This document shows, one piece after another, positions 45,913-57,699 of a stretch of DNA of 64,000 nucleotides. Position numbers and translations under genes: made by a program. The notes below the pieces were generated by a model. It did not search any database and was not told the origin of the DNA. It saw only the letters and a list, made by a program, of their open reading frames with translations. Within the stretch, counting starts at the first letter, position 1. Each line of letters begins with the position of its first letter. Where the stretch lies: NCBI GenBank assembly GCA_039619475.1, contig CM077115.1, forward strand, positions 179,324,695 to 179,388,694, given 5' to 3'. This stretch comes from Icerya purchasi. Its lineage: Eukaryota; Arthropoda; Insecta; Hemiptera; Monophlebidae.

Positions 45913-46916
45913 CTCGGCCATTTTGGCCTCTCAAGGGGCTGCGCCCCTTGACCCCTCTTGCTTTCATTTCTGTCTCTTTCTCTTCTATACTCGGTATAAA
46001 ATGATCAAAATTTACAACGTAATTCTTACTGACATCAACACAAAAAAAAATAACATAACCACAAAAGTCCTATTCTAACATTTAACTTTCATTATACAAA
46101 ATTAAGACATTTTTTCGTTACATACAATTTCATTACATACATAAAATTGTGACATTTTTTAAATAACAATAACAAAAATCCTATATAAAATGCTTTTTTA
46201 CAAAAAATAAATACCGACTTCAAGGTTTATTATAAAAATTTAAAAATGCACTAAAAAGTAAAAAATAATTACTCCCGATAAAATATATATATCAGAGTGA
46301 TATAACTTAAGGTGATATCGTAATTCTTATACAACATTAACTTTTTGGAGTTGGAATTAAATTCATGTTAGGAACAATTGAATCAACATTTAATGCAGTT
46401 TTTAATTATTCTTTTAATATGAATTTGATGCCAACTCCAAAAAATTAATGTTGTATAAGAATTACGATATCACCTTAAGTTATATCACTCTGATATATAT
46501 ATTTTATCGGGAGTAATTATTTTTTACTTTTTAGTGCATTTTTAAATTTTTATAATAAACCTTGAAGTCGGTATTTATTTTTTGTAAAAAAGCATTTTAT
46601 TTTTTACTTTTTAGTGCATTTTTATTCAATTAAATTAAAACATTTATTTCCACGGTAAAAACACCAAAAGCTACATTTCCATGGTAATTTGGCAAATTTA
46701 TAGTATTTTAAGTCAAAAATCTAATCCGACGGTGAAAAAAATCGTGAATGAAAAGCATCCAAAAAGCTTCAATCTCCCGCATTATTAAGGATAACTCAAA
46801 AACTATCGGTCGGACCTTGATCAAATTTAAATGGGACCACATGACAAACGCCACCTTTCAAATAAAAGAAGAATCATCAAAATCGGTTCATCTAGAAGAA
46901 AGTTCTGTGGTAACAC

Positions 46917-46953
<37 letters not shown>

Positions 46954-47080
46954 GTCGAATTGAATACCTCCTCCTTTTTTGAAGTCGGTTAAAAATATAA
47001 CAAACGTTACATAAAATTGGGACATTTTTCCCCGTAGCCTAAGAATTACGTTGTAATTAATATATATATATATATATTAC
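45879..47080 (+). repeat. CAAGGGGC-family repeat, copy 4, split by foldback element
   Basis: The left half, 45879-46186, runs from (TA)n through GGGGCTGCGCCCCTTGACCC to AACAAAAATCCTATA. The right half, 46996-47080, resumes with TATAACAAACGTTACATAAA and CCTAAGAATTACGTTGTAA to (TA)n. Copy 2 shows the two halves joined, proving the insertion. Confidence 0.8.
46187..46995 (+). mobile_element. Foldback element, copy 2 (about 810 bp)
   Basis: Arms 46187-46364 and 46418-46598 are almost perfect reverse complements with a 53-bp loop. The loop sequence is the reverse complement of the copy 1 loop, confirming that the two elements lie in opposite orientation. The head 46599-46995 carries an A-tract at 46921-46949 and ends TTTGAAGTCGGTTAAAAA; the arms carry ACCGACTTCAAGG/CCTTGAAGTCGGT, so the GAAGTCGG motif occurs three times. 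A 71-codon frame (46748-46963) corresponds to that of copy 1; about 49 of the first 60 residues agree, but most base changes alter the residue, so there is no sign of protein selection. It is inserted in the CAAGGGGC repeat. Confidence 0.8.
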
Positions 47081-48929
47081 ATCAACTATAGATATCAGAA
47101 CAAATTATTTTTTATTAATCTGTAGATACAGTTTTAAACGGGAATTAAAATACGGGCGAAGTCATGTTTTGTTTTTTTTATTATTATTATTTTGTTGGTT
47201 TCGTCAAAAAAAAGACATTGGTCCAAGAAAAGGGAAAAGGATGAGAAGTGCAATCAGATGTTTATCCGATCAGATATGATAGGAAAGACTCAAGTGCTAG
47301 AATGACCGAGGGTGATGGCAAGGAAAGAACAAAAGATGCACAATACGGAGTTGGAAGACCAATTGGCAGAAGAGAAGAGTAAAAGGAGGAGAACGTTCGG
47401 ATGAGTGCACCTGAAGTCATGGGTAACAGCGGATAAAATAAAAATTTTTAAATAAATTTATGTGTAAGGGTTTATACATGGGTATTAATATAACAGGCGA
47501 ACGTCCGGGGCAACAGCTGAAAAACAATAAATCTGATTTAAAAACCGTTTTAAATCGAAAAAAATTATCCGCTCTATCATGTATATATATTTATTTTCTT
47601 AGTGATAAATGCGTGATTTACATTAGTATGTACATTAATCCGAGTGCGATGGGAAGGGGTGATTTTGAGAACTCTTTTATGTCGACAATAGAAAATTTGA
47701 GAAGAGCCAGAGAAAAAATGAAATGAAACGCTACATCGATGAAAAAATTTTGGTGTGCTGCGCACAATTTTATCGTTTGCGAAAGACAACCGGAACAAAT
47801 GTTGTAATAATGTTTAGATTTTTATTTTTCAGAACTGTTGCTGGGAAAGCCTTCTCCAGAATTTTCTTAATAAATGTTTCAGTGCGACGAATAGAAGAAA
47901 AAAAATATATCGCGCTGATATTCGCGTTATGCATCGAGGCGGGTCTGAGGCTAATGGCGCCGCCGGTGTGGGCAAAATGTTGAAACCAAATTCGAGAGTC
48001 TCCAGTTTTTTCTGCGTTGCACTACACATTTTATAAATTCAGAGCTTAATGACGCAGCAAAAATTCACGTAAAGTAATGAATTTTTCTTCGAAATTTTAC
48101 CGCACATTTTTTAGACTTTTTTCATCTCTTGTTACATTCATGCGTAAGAAAAAAAAGAGCGTTATTTAAAAATCCATTATGAGATACCGGACTGGCGAAG
48201 TAAGTTGCTGCAACGAAATACTGTTTTCTTTTTCTTCCTTTTTTTTTCCCTTTATATATGTACACATGCGTAATTTCTCTTGCTTTTCTCCAAAGCTAAA
48301 CTTGGATTCGTCGAATAGAGAAAGGATACAAATAAATAATGTAACGCAGAAAAAACAGCTAAAAGATAAGGAAAAAGAGTGAACGATAGAAGAAATGGGA
48401 TGAAAGAAGTATAAAATGACGTTCAAGTACGAAGACTAATAATTCTGTAAAGTTAGAAAGAAAGGGACAAGATAAATAAGATTTCACAAAAAATATCTGT
48501 TGTTGAAGATCTACTTCGATACAGGATTTCGCATTTCTGTTCCATTAGCCTTCAGTCTAGAATCGGTTTATTATTTTGCTTAAGTTTCGACGGCACACGA
48601 TCGATCATTGTTGCAGCGCCATCATATCGGTTGGTGATAAAGAGCAACATATCTAAACTTCCGACACTGGCTTTATCGACGAAGCGCCCGGCAAGTACTA
48701 ATTCACCGGATGAATTATACGGCTAAATTAAAATTGCGAAATGACAGGTTTTAAGTCTTTTTATCAGTGAATTTTATGTAAAACAATAATTCCGGAATTG
48801 TTTAAAACTTTTTTTTTTTTTTTTTTAGACTGTTTACAACTCAAAAATGAACTCGAATGTAGTATGGCTAAGTTAAAATTTCAATGCAATGTGTTTTTGA
48901 TTAGGTATTTTTTTCGTACAATCTGAAAT
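47081..48929. other. Stretch without recognised element
   Basis: Open frames at 47460-47726 and 47723-47983 (plus) and 48166-48426 (minus) show no family motif. The first two overlap frames on the other strand. A T-run lies at 48810-48826. Confidence 0.45.
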
Positions 48930-49500
48930 TATTTAATATCTATACGAATAATACGATGAACCGAAGAATCGATTCATCCGGAAATATAATGATGGATGGT
49001 GTGCAGATCCCTCAGAAAGAAGATGTAAAGTATCTTGCTATATATATCTTGACTAACGCTTGACTCGGAGGAAGCACATTATAGCGAAATGAGTTGAACA
49101 TCAAGCTGCGGCAACTGTACTGGCTGTGCTGGGTAAGAGATTAATAGTATTTCTTGAAAATAAGCTGCTCCTTTATAAGCAAGTTCTTAAACCAGTCTGG
49201 CAATACGGCTATCTATTATGGGGCTGTGTCAAAAACAGTAACATTTCAATTATGCAAAGAGTACAGAATATAAGTTATTACGCACGATCATCTCTGCTCC
49301 ATGGTACATAACCAACATCACGATCCATGAAGATCTTGGAGTTCAATTTGTAAAAAACGTGAAATAGAAACTGCTGCCCGACGACGATATGCTGCCAGAT
49401 TGAAAGAACATCCTAATAGTACAGCAAAAGAACTGCTGAGCAACCCAGGCGAGGGACGTAGGCTGAATAGGAAACGACCTCAAGATCTCTTATAAATTAA
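48930..49500 (+). mobile_element. Jockey-type LINE, RT C-terminal fragment
   Basis: The plus strand reads MMDGVQIPQKEDVKYLAIYI (end of RT palm; usually YLGVxLD), then RRKHI, and an open frame 49126-49311 with FLENKLLLYKQVLKPVWQYG, YLLWGCVKNSNISIMQRVQN and ISYYARSSLLHGT. This is the classic post-RT segment of Jockey-group LINEs (NKLLLYKAILKPIWTYGIQLWG...). Broken frames to 49500 contain the C-terminal HEDLGVQFV and the NRKRPQDL-like end. It is 5'-truncated, with many lesions. Confidence 0.8.
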
Positions 49501-51149
49501 AATTGTATAAATAATATGCGCGTGTGCGTGTGTGTATGTATGTGTCCGTGAGAATGCAAAAATATGTGTTTATGCATTTTGTATACACATATGTATATAA
49601 GTTAATTTTGGCACCCTTCGCTGGTTGGGTTGCTTATTCATGTTATTTTAACTTATTCCATAGATTACCAAATAGTTGATAAGACTAGGTGTAAAATAGC
49701 AGGATATATTAAAGAAAAAAAAAAAAAAAAAAATTTACACGAAACGCCTAGCTCCGGATATCTCTTAATAAGGTGGGATAAAATAAAATAAAAAAAAAAG
49801 ATGCTGTGATCGTATCCCCGGACAAATTTAGGAAAATATTAGACTGATTTTTGTTTGTTTGTTTGTTTTTTTCTAATTTATTTATTTCCTGGCCTCATTA
49901 TATCAGTCAATTTCTCAGAATTTTTTTCAGTTTCCTAATGTTGTTCACTAATGTCGATGAGGATAAATCGTTTTTGGTTAATTTGTGATTGTACGTGTTT
50001 CTTTTTCTTTTTTTTTTCTTTTTCTTTTATTTTAAAATTATACTAAAAACCTTCGTTATTCCCGTTACCCTCGTTACCGTCGTTCTTTCTGGATTTTATT
50101 GTGTATCACCCGGAAACGTGAAAATATGTTCTTTTGAAAAGGATTCAGCCCAGCGACGATCATATTATCTTTTGCAGAAATTAACAGGTGACATTGATTA
50201 TTTGAATTTGTTTAAATTACTGTACTGTTCTCGAGCAAGCGCGTTCACGTTAATCATTTTCGAAGAACCTATTTTGTCGATAAGTTCAAAGCTATTTGAA
50301 GCGTCGCTCGTACGTTCATCGTGCAATTGAAAAAAACACGAATTACAGGGGAAGGTTTGTAACTAACAATCTTTTTAACTATTAGCCGATAAGAAGTCGT
50401 GACGTTAGGTTAAGCAATGCATTTCGTTCGGGTAGAATCTAAAAAGGTCTAAGCCTATACCGCGTTATAACGTTCATAGTTCTTGCGCCTAGAATTTTTA
50501 ATTAAAAAAGAAAGAAGTAGACATTTTTTATACGAAAACCTGAAAAATCCTTCGGTATAAATTTTTTATTTTTTCATATTTAAATTAAAATCGTTGTTCT
50601 CAAGTTCAGCTGCACGATGAAATTTCTAAAGTGGGGTCCCTCGGGAACGCTACACATTGGTCGCATTGCAGGCAAACCCGACCTCTTTGGTTTTTGTTAA
50701 ACTACGTCAATATCTAATTTTTTTGAGAATTTTGTCCTGCAGTCCTTACGATGCTTCGGCAGAATTTGAGAAAAACTAACACCGCTTATACGGATAACTT
50801 TTAAAACGGGCTGGTATCGACAAGGAAATAGTGCGGTCTGCCTTTCTACTTGTAAACACGGTTTTATATTTTTATCGTAGAAAAGTATTCGCTTTTAATT
50901 ACATACGTTCTCATTTAAATTTTTTTTTTCACTGACAAAGCCGGGTGAAATAATCAATTTTCCTTTTCTAGATTTATAAGTTTTCTGTTTTCATATTAGC
51001 CATAATTTTCACGTCCCCCTACGTTTTTTCTTTCTTCTTCTCTATCATATTGCTCTCTATTTAACCTATCCTTGAACATTATACGTGTCTGTTTCTGCTG
51101 ACGTATTTTCTGCTATCTCGGCGTATCGGCCGTTATCTTTGTTCGAGAA
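49501..51149. other. Stretch without recognised element
   Basis: Begins with a GT-rich patch (49515-49560) and an A-tract at 49713-49732. The 113-codon frame at 49989-50330 starts in a T-rich low-complexity run and has no motif I recognise. Confidence 0.4.
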
Positions 51150-51700
51150 TACGCCAGTTAATGCCCATTTTCCACGATTAAAAGATTGAACTTGTTGAAG
51201 GCCTTATCATCAGAGCCAAATGGTCAGAGACGATGATTATTTCCTCAAGCTCGCTATATTCGTCGACTCTAATCTAATTATTTCTACGATACTTAAAGTC
51301 TCCTCTTTCTAAATTAGTTCAGATTCGTTACTGCGACTCGATCCGGGTCTCCTTAAATTTTAGAAATCTTTCCCGAATTTAATACGCTTCACAGATTCTA
51401 TATTTTTAGACTATTGTTTCTTTGTCGAACATTTGCTGTTCGCGTCCTTCAGGTATGTATTATTCGTTTTTTCCCATTTTCAAATAGCCGACGCTTTATT
51501 TCTAAAAACTCGTCTCTTTTACCACTGTAATAATGTTTAAAATTTTTCTACAACTGTGTCGACCGCTCCGATCTTTTAAAAGAATTTTTTTAATCTCCAT
51601 CTTCCGGAATTTGCTGACGGTATCGGAAAGTTTCTTCATTGGAATATTTTTTTTTTTTTTTATTACTTTTCCCCTTTTTTAATCGGAGAAAATAATATTA
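51150..51700 (+). mobile_element. Decayed I/R1-group LINE piece
   Basis: The order of short similarities matches the post-RT segment of copies 1 and 5: SPLSKLVQIRYCDSIRV (for SHLSKLDIIKNSCLRV), then ESFPNLIRFTDS-like text and a FVEHLLFASFRY-like text in shifting frames. It is strongly eroded. Confidence 0.4.
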
Positions 51701-51949
51701 CATTCTTAAAGAGGATAAAAATAATTCAAGGCTAGGAATAACATATCATGTGCAATGATTTAATGATTTTTGGCTATTTACAAGAAGTGCATAAGATAGA
51801 AAAACACCACGCTACATTTGCGGTTTCACGATTGAATTTCAGTTTGGGGGTTAATAGCGTATTAGTTACCGTTTATGACCTTCCTGTGCATCGCAGATTC
51901 CATATACAACGGGAGATTTGTAGAATTTTCTCTTGTGATGATTAGTAAT

Positions 51950-54020
51950 GTTGTATTTGGATGTAAGATCCTTAAATCTGGAACAGTGAAAGAGAGATGA
52001 CTGCATCAGACCCTTGTACAGACTAACCCTCTCCCCATATTTAAGGCCAAAGGTGTTTGGCTGGAGTCTTCTGAGCTTATTGTAAACGTTATCGCAGTTC
52101 TAAGTATTGAATATGTGGCAGGAATGTAAGTCGATAATCGATTATTATACTAAGGTATATTTTAACTGCCTGCTGTGGGAAATGGGATGCCTAGAGATGA
52201 GATTGAAAGATCCAATCTCTTGAACAATTTTCTGATCACCAAATACTATAAATTGGGATTTCGCGACAGAGAATGTTAAGCCTAAATTGTTAATGACTTG
52301 TTCTAAGTATTGACCAATAAGCTCAATTAGTTTAAAGTCATAGTGCCTATCAATACCGAACGAAATACATAAGTCATCAGCGGAAGACACTAATTCATAT
52401 TTTTTTTGTTTGAAAACGACATGAATTCATTCATAAGGTTGTGTATTCCAGAATATAGAATATTCCAGAGTGTGGGTCCGAGAACAGAACCTTGGAGCCC
52501 CACACTCTAACCCCCTGCCGGTGACGGAATCATTGATATCTAGGACGACATATCTATTTTCAAAGTAACTGATGATTATTTTAATGATATAAGGGTTCAC
52601 TTGAAAATTCTGGAGAATTTCAATGATCGCAGACTAGCCCCGTAGCTGTCAACGGCTCCCTTGATGTCAAAGGAGATGATGACTACCACAGAGTGGCCAG
52701 CTTTCCTTTGGGACTTAATGTCAGAGGTCAGCTTTTAGAGAGTATCCTCGGTAGAGAGCCTTCTCCCGAAACCAAACTGGTTATAGTGGAAAATACTCCT
52801 GCTATCAGCTTCTTTTTGTAGGATTTCATTGATTTTCATACACTTTTCTAATAGAATTTAACAATGATATAGGACGATAGCCTGATCGAGTGTTGAGGTA
52901 TTTTCTGGGCTTGAGAAGCAGTTTAATTTTAGCCACTTTTCAGCAGTCCGGAAAGGCTTGAAAGAGTAAGTACTTATTTATTATTAAACATAACAGATTA
53001 GGGAAGTTTAAATTTAAGAATTTGACAATTTTATTATTTATTTTATCATGTGAAGGTGCTTTTTTATCGATTAATTTTTGGACTATTGTTTTAATATGTC
53101 ACTGGGGTTAGTTGAACAAGTGGAACTTGGAGAGAGCTGATTATCCACAACTTTAGGGAAAAGGTTATTGAGAAAAGCTTTAAATATTTCAGCATTGCCT
53201 GATATAATGGTATTGTTGACATTAATGTCAGGGATTGTATGTTGTTTGTGTTTATTCAATATATATATATACTTATATGGACGGCCCCAAGCCGTACTAT
53301 TTTGGATAAGTAGGCGCCAGGTAGTTTTGACTTTGCAATTGAAAGTTTATATTCTTTGTTTAAAGCCCTAAGCGTGGTATCCAAAAAGAATAATTTGACC
53401 TTATTTTTGAATTTGTTTTTCTTTTTGCGCACATTATCAATTTTGCTTTTTTAGTCGTTGCAGCTCTGAGTTCTTCCAGCAGTCCACTGCCGGGGCAGAG
53501 ACCTCGACTTGTGATATTATGGCTATCTTCGATAAATAGCTGTTAATTTTAGAAATGTTTTGGTTCAAATCAGTAGCACTGGTGCGAGCACCGATGCCAC
53601 GTTAAAGAGTATTAATAGAAGTATAAATGATGTTTTTTGGAGATTATATTACGGTGTGAAGTTAGGTCAAAGTGACATATCGAGAAGGTAATCAATTGTT
53701 AAATTCTGCTGTGCACGATGAGATAATCGATGATGCTCTTTCCCATATTAATCAATAAACGTGAGTTGTTTTCTGTTTCTAATGACTAGATCATTGGATA
53801 GCAGAAATTCAGAAAATTCGATAGCATTGCTATTATTAAGATACTCTATCCTCCATACATGGCAACTTCAGATTAAATTTTCCAACGAGGACAGAGGCAA
53901 CCTGGTGGTTTGATTTCATTATACGATCCGTTTGATGTAGGTGTGGAGGCCTGAACTGCTGTTGTTCGGTTGGAAAATTATGAATGAAGAAATGAAAAAA
54001 ACGAAGAAATATAAAAAGTA
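51950..54020 (-). mobile_element. R1/Jockey-group LINE, long decayed copy
   Basis: Minus-strand pieces from high to low coordinates follow. At 53830-53700 is the endonuclease end (EFLLSNDLVIRN, FIDQYGKEHHRL). RT fingers and palm come next: YNQFGFGRRLSTEDTL near 52780, then FDIKGAVDSYGASL-like text near 52660 (first catalytic Asp strand), GLQGSVLGPTLW near 52490 (usually QGSVLSPTLF), and SSADDLCISFGID at 52385 (YADD site with Tyr changed to Ser). Last is INNLGLTFSVAKSQFIVFGD at 52290 (usually GLxLNxxKTxxMxF). The order is complete, but stops and shifts occur throughout. Nothing after the palm is recognised. Confidence 0.75.
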
Positions 54021-55142
54021 CAGATAATCGTTTTATTTTTTCGTTTGTTCTACATGGTCGTTAATGGACAGTACCGGTTTATGATAACTAAAAAAAAAGA
54101 TATCATTTTTCGAATCAATCCTTTTAATTTTAACGAGCGAAGACCGTAACAATCTGCCATTAGTATAGCTACCTAGTAATGGATTCTGTGAAGGAGCTGG
54201 GAGACCTCTTTGAACAGGTTTCCCCCAGCTTGCTAACAACATAATAAGATCCCAGTTTATAGGGCAATCAGTTACTAAGTTCGAAAAGGAGGCGATCTTA
54301 CAATCCACAGCTCAAATTGACACATTGATAACCCAGTCTAGTGGCTTTTGTAATGAGCCTTAAGCAAATACTATAGGAAAAAAAATCGGATATTCCAAGC
54401 GTGGTACGTCAAGTGCTACATACCTCTAGCAAAACCGGCAAACCTGGTGCCTCATTTAATAGTACTTATCGTAAAAGCAATTTCCAACATAGATTACTGT
54501 TAAATCACAATAATATGATAGTCTGACAATTAAAAATTATATATTCATTGCCTACGAGCAGTCGATAGAGCGAGATTTGTTTTGAACTGTAATCCAAATG
54601 TTTCTTTCGTAAACTGAATCAATCGGCGACTTTCAAGTTTCTTCAGATCCAGGTTTATATCGTCAGATAAAATTATGGATATAGAGTATTGTCTTTTTTC
54701 ATTAACTTTGAAAATCTCTGCTCCATTACAGCGGTATTCTTATTATAAGCACGCAACGTTTTCGGGTGGTTAGGTCCCGGTTAAAGCATGTTAAACAAAC
54801 AAAACGGCCTCACCGACTGTAGCTAGGGCTAATATTTGCAATATGATACGGTTATAAATGCAGCTGAACAGTTTTATTACCCGACGAACTAGGGGAGTAT
54901 GTCTTATCTGCCAACTGTGCAAAAAAATACGAACCTCGATGAAAACCAATTTGACACGACAATTACATACACGCGAACTGATGCACTATTAAATTAGTGC
55001 ATTTCAAATCTACAATCCTTGAAACGCCTAGATACAAAATATCAAAGCGTCAGCTACAGGCCAAAAAAAAAAAAAATTAGAATTATATGCAAAATCCGAA
55101 CTTTAGCTTTAACAGATACATATATCGGTTGGTTTTAATTTA
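54021..55142. other. Unassigned; minus-strand frame 54308-54033
   Basis: The 91-codon frame (WDLIMLLASWGKPVQRGLPA, LLRSSLVKIKRIDSKN) lies directly upstream of the minus-strand LINE and could be its ORF1 or endonuclease relic, but I do not recognise it. The rest is AT-rich without features. Confidence 0.35.
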
Positions 55143-55275
55143 TCGCGACAAGTTGGTTAGGGGTGGTGTTTTACTCAGACCTGGTTTGAATCCTGCTGCC
55201 GCGGACTGAAAATATACGCAAAAGTTTCATGTTAATGCCTACAGTTGACGAGCTTCAAAAATAAAAAAAAAAATT
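55143..55275 (+). mobile_element. Short tRNA-derived SINE
   Basis: A tRNA-like head has an A-box-like AGTTGGTTAGGGGTGG at 55150-55165 and a B box GGTTTGAATCC at 55183-55193, giving an internal pol III promoter. A short body leads to AGTTGACGAGCTTC and an A-rich tail at 55259-55275. It differs from the 370-bp SINE at 15 and 58 kb. Confidence 0.65.
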
Positions 55276-56639
55276 GTCTAATTTGTTAATCGTTGCTGCC
55301 TATCAGAAAACGATCGCCATTATTAACACTAACACCACGGTTAAGCCTACATACTCGTAATTAAAAATGTTGTAATTTTCCGATCTAATCAAGTTGCTGC
55401 AACACATTTTGTTCGTTTTGTTTTTTACTTTTTTGCTAACCACCCAATTGGTATTTACACAATAAATTTATAATAAATCAAAATCATTTGTATAAATTCC
55501 GCGGACTAAATTGAAAATGGGTGAGTAGGGACACTGTGGCCATTTTCGCGGGGCCGATCTTTCGAGAATTCCAGTTTAGATTCCTTCGTACGTTTTTCTG
55601 TTTACGATTTTTGTCCTTTTTTTTTTTTTTTTTTACCTTGAACTAAAAGCTTAATGTTCAACAACAAGCTGTCGGGGAACAAATTTGGTCGAAAGTGAAA
55701 TACCGAGCCTTGACAAAAGCTAGGTCTGTATCAAGTGACGTCCGGAATAAGGATATCTAGATAACGAATGAGGATTAGTCAAAATGGTGGAGTTTATATC
55801 AAGCGACTTGCAGAACGGGGACATGAAAATAGAAATTCACATAAGTAACGTTAGATAGTGTCAATTTCAATATTTAAATGCGGTCGTTTCAGATGAAGAG
55901 TAATTTCATTTTCAGCTGACATTCGATTTAAAGTTTTCGATATTACCCGTAATAAATTACATCCGGCATTATGATGACGATGCGCGGTATTTAGATTCTT
56001 AAGGCGGCACCGACTGAGGAGTTCATGTGACGAACTGTAAATAATGTGCTAGATGTTAAAGCTAAAAGGGCATAATAAAGTATTAAATAGTGCCCTAAGT
56101 CAATATTCTCACAACAAAAATATCTCCTTACAGGGTACGGTGAAAAAGGCCTTTTCTCAAATATTTAGACCCCTAATACCTCAGAACACTGATGTACGGC
56201 ACACGTATGTGATTTTTTGTTTTTAAGATATCTTTGCTCCGTTTTTACCGGTGTTTAAATTTTAATTATTATTATTATTTTTTTTTTTAAATAAACGAAA
56301 TTAAAAATGTTAGCGTGAATTTTTCCGAAATTTTACGATGCTGAATTTAAATTCTACTGGGTTTCGAAAATTTCGAAACATCAATGAAAAATTATTGTTC
56401 GATGTCGTTATTAATGCGAATTTTTATCCGGAAAATGTGTGTAAATTTTTTTTTGGATGATTAAAAAAATAAAAATTACATTTTTAGTCGATTTTGCGTT
56501 GTCACGGACTATTTTTCAATATAAAATTTGAAAGGAAAATTTCTAATTTCATTTATTTACTTTTTTTATTTTAATTTTTGGCTGCGCTAACGAAGAGCAA
56601 CAGCCCGATTAACCTATTCAAGATGGAATTTAATTGATA
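55276..56639. other. Stretch without recognised element
   Basis: Contains a T-run at 55618-55635 and AT-rich DNA. No motif. Confidence 0.45.
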
Positions 56640-57162
56640 TTTTTTGAGTTAGCTGCCTTACGATGATTTGCCAATGTTAGGAAATCCCCGAGAAGTTATT
56701 TTACCGCTAGACCGGTATTGTAACGTATGAATGATGCGATTGCCTATTTAATCAGGGCAGAGGATTCGTATGACCGTATTCGACGAAAGGCCATTTTCTG
56801 TCTTGGAAGTGGTTATATTTACTGACGATGTGGACCTTTTTTTATCCCCAGAATTTTTAAGTTTTGCCGGCGATGTATGATTTTTTGTTTAATGCACTGT
56901 TGAAAATCCACCAGGATTAAAACTGTACGGATGTAGTGACGGCTGCTTTATCTGCCATTTCGTCATGTTTTACCACCTGTAAGTAGCGTGGGGTCCATAA
57001 AAATGCGTTACGTTGATATTGCATATTTTGCTGCTTGCGATATTGCTTCCCCCCCCCCCCCCGTGGAATGTAGTAATGGATTAGTGTCCGACCTAATTTT
57101 CGGCCAAATATTGGTTGAAAACTTTGATCACGATGTTTTATTTTGAAAGTGCTTTTTACCAT
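56640..57162 (-). mobile_element. LINE RNase H fragment
   Basis: The minus-strand frame 57162-56917 ends FLWTPRYLQVVKHDEMADKA, matching the last part of a LINE RNase H domain (usually WIPSHVGIxGNExADxAA, with the final catalytic Asp present as MADKA). Below it, around 56790-56760, MAFRRIRSYESSALIK resembles the conserved R-L-R-I-G-H segment that follows RNase H. A C-run at 57051-57062 interrupts the domain. Confidence 0.6.
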
Positions 57163-57360
57163 TAAAAGTGAAAACCCATTTTATATTTGAGTTCATTAAT
57201 CAGGAATATTAACTGCCTTAATAGTACGAGTTTGTTTAACAACCGGTATAGAGGTTCGCAACGATTTAAACAAACGACGTGACTGAGACTTAGCAGAAAT
57301 TTTATGTTCTAGCGTTCGTTTAAACTTTTAAAATTACCAGACTTAATCAGAAAAATTTCA
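57163..57360. other. Short unassigned stretch
   Basis: No motif seen. Confidence 0.4.
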
Positions 57361-57415
57361 CTTGCGCTGTATTAATGTCCGTAGTTGACGAGCCTGATAA
57401 TAAAAATAAATAAAA
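57361..57415 (+). repeat. SINE/LINE-type 3' tail (TTGACGAGCCTG + A-rich)
   Basis: TTAATGTCCGTAGTTGACGAG plus an (AATAAA)n-like tail matches TTAATGCCTACAGTTGACGAG at 55232-55252, so this is probably the 3' part of a second copy of the short SINE. No tRNA head is seen within the 150 bp upstream. Confidence 0.55.
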
Positions 57416-57699
57416 ACGCGCCCGACTTAATAACGGATGATGATATTACTGACGAGAAATATTAATGACAAATTAAACAATTCAGTGCTATTATTCAAAA
57501 TTACGATTTGCAAAGAGAAATGCGCATATAGCGATTAGTTGTCGTTCACCCCGGGCAACGTTATATTTATGACGGCTAAAGCATTCGGAATTTGGAGGCG
57601 TACTGTTAAATACTTCGCGCACCATTTAGGATGCAGAATTTGACAACGCACACAAAATAGCCTTTGCCATAACTACAAGAACAACAATAGCAACATCAA

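Noticed and set aside
47460..47983. Two consecutive plus-strand frames of 88 and 86 codons
   Set aside because: No recognisable domain or splice support, and overlapping frames exist on the other strand; likely chance in AT-rich DNA.
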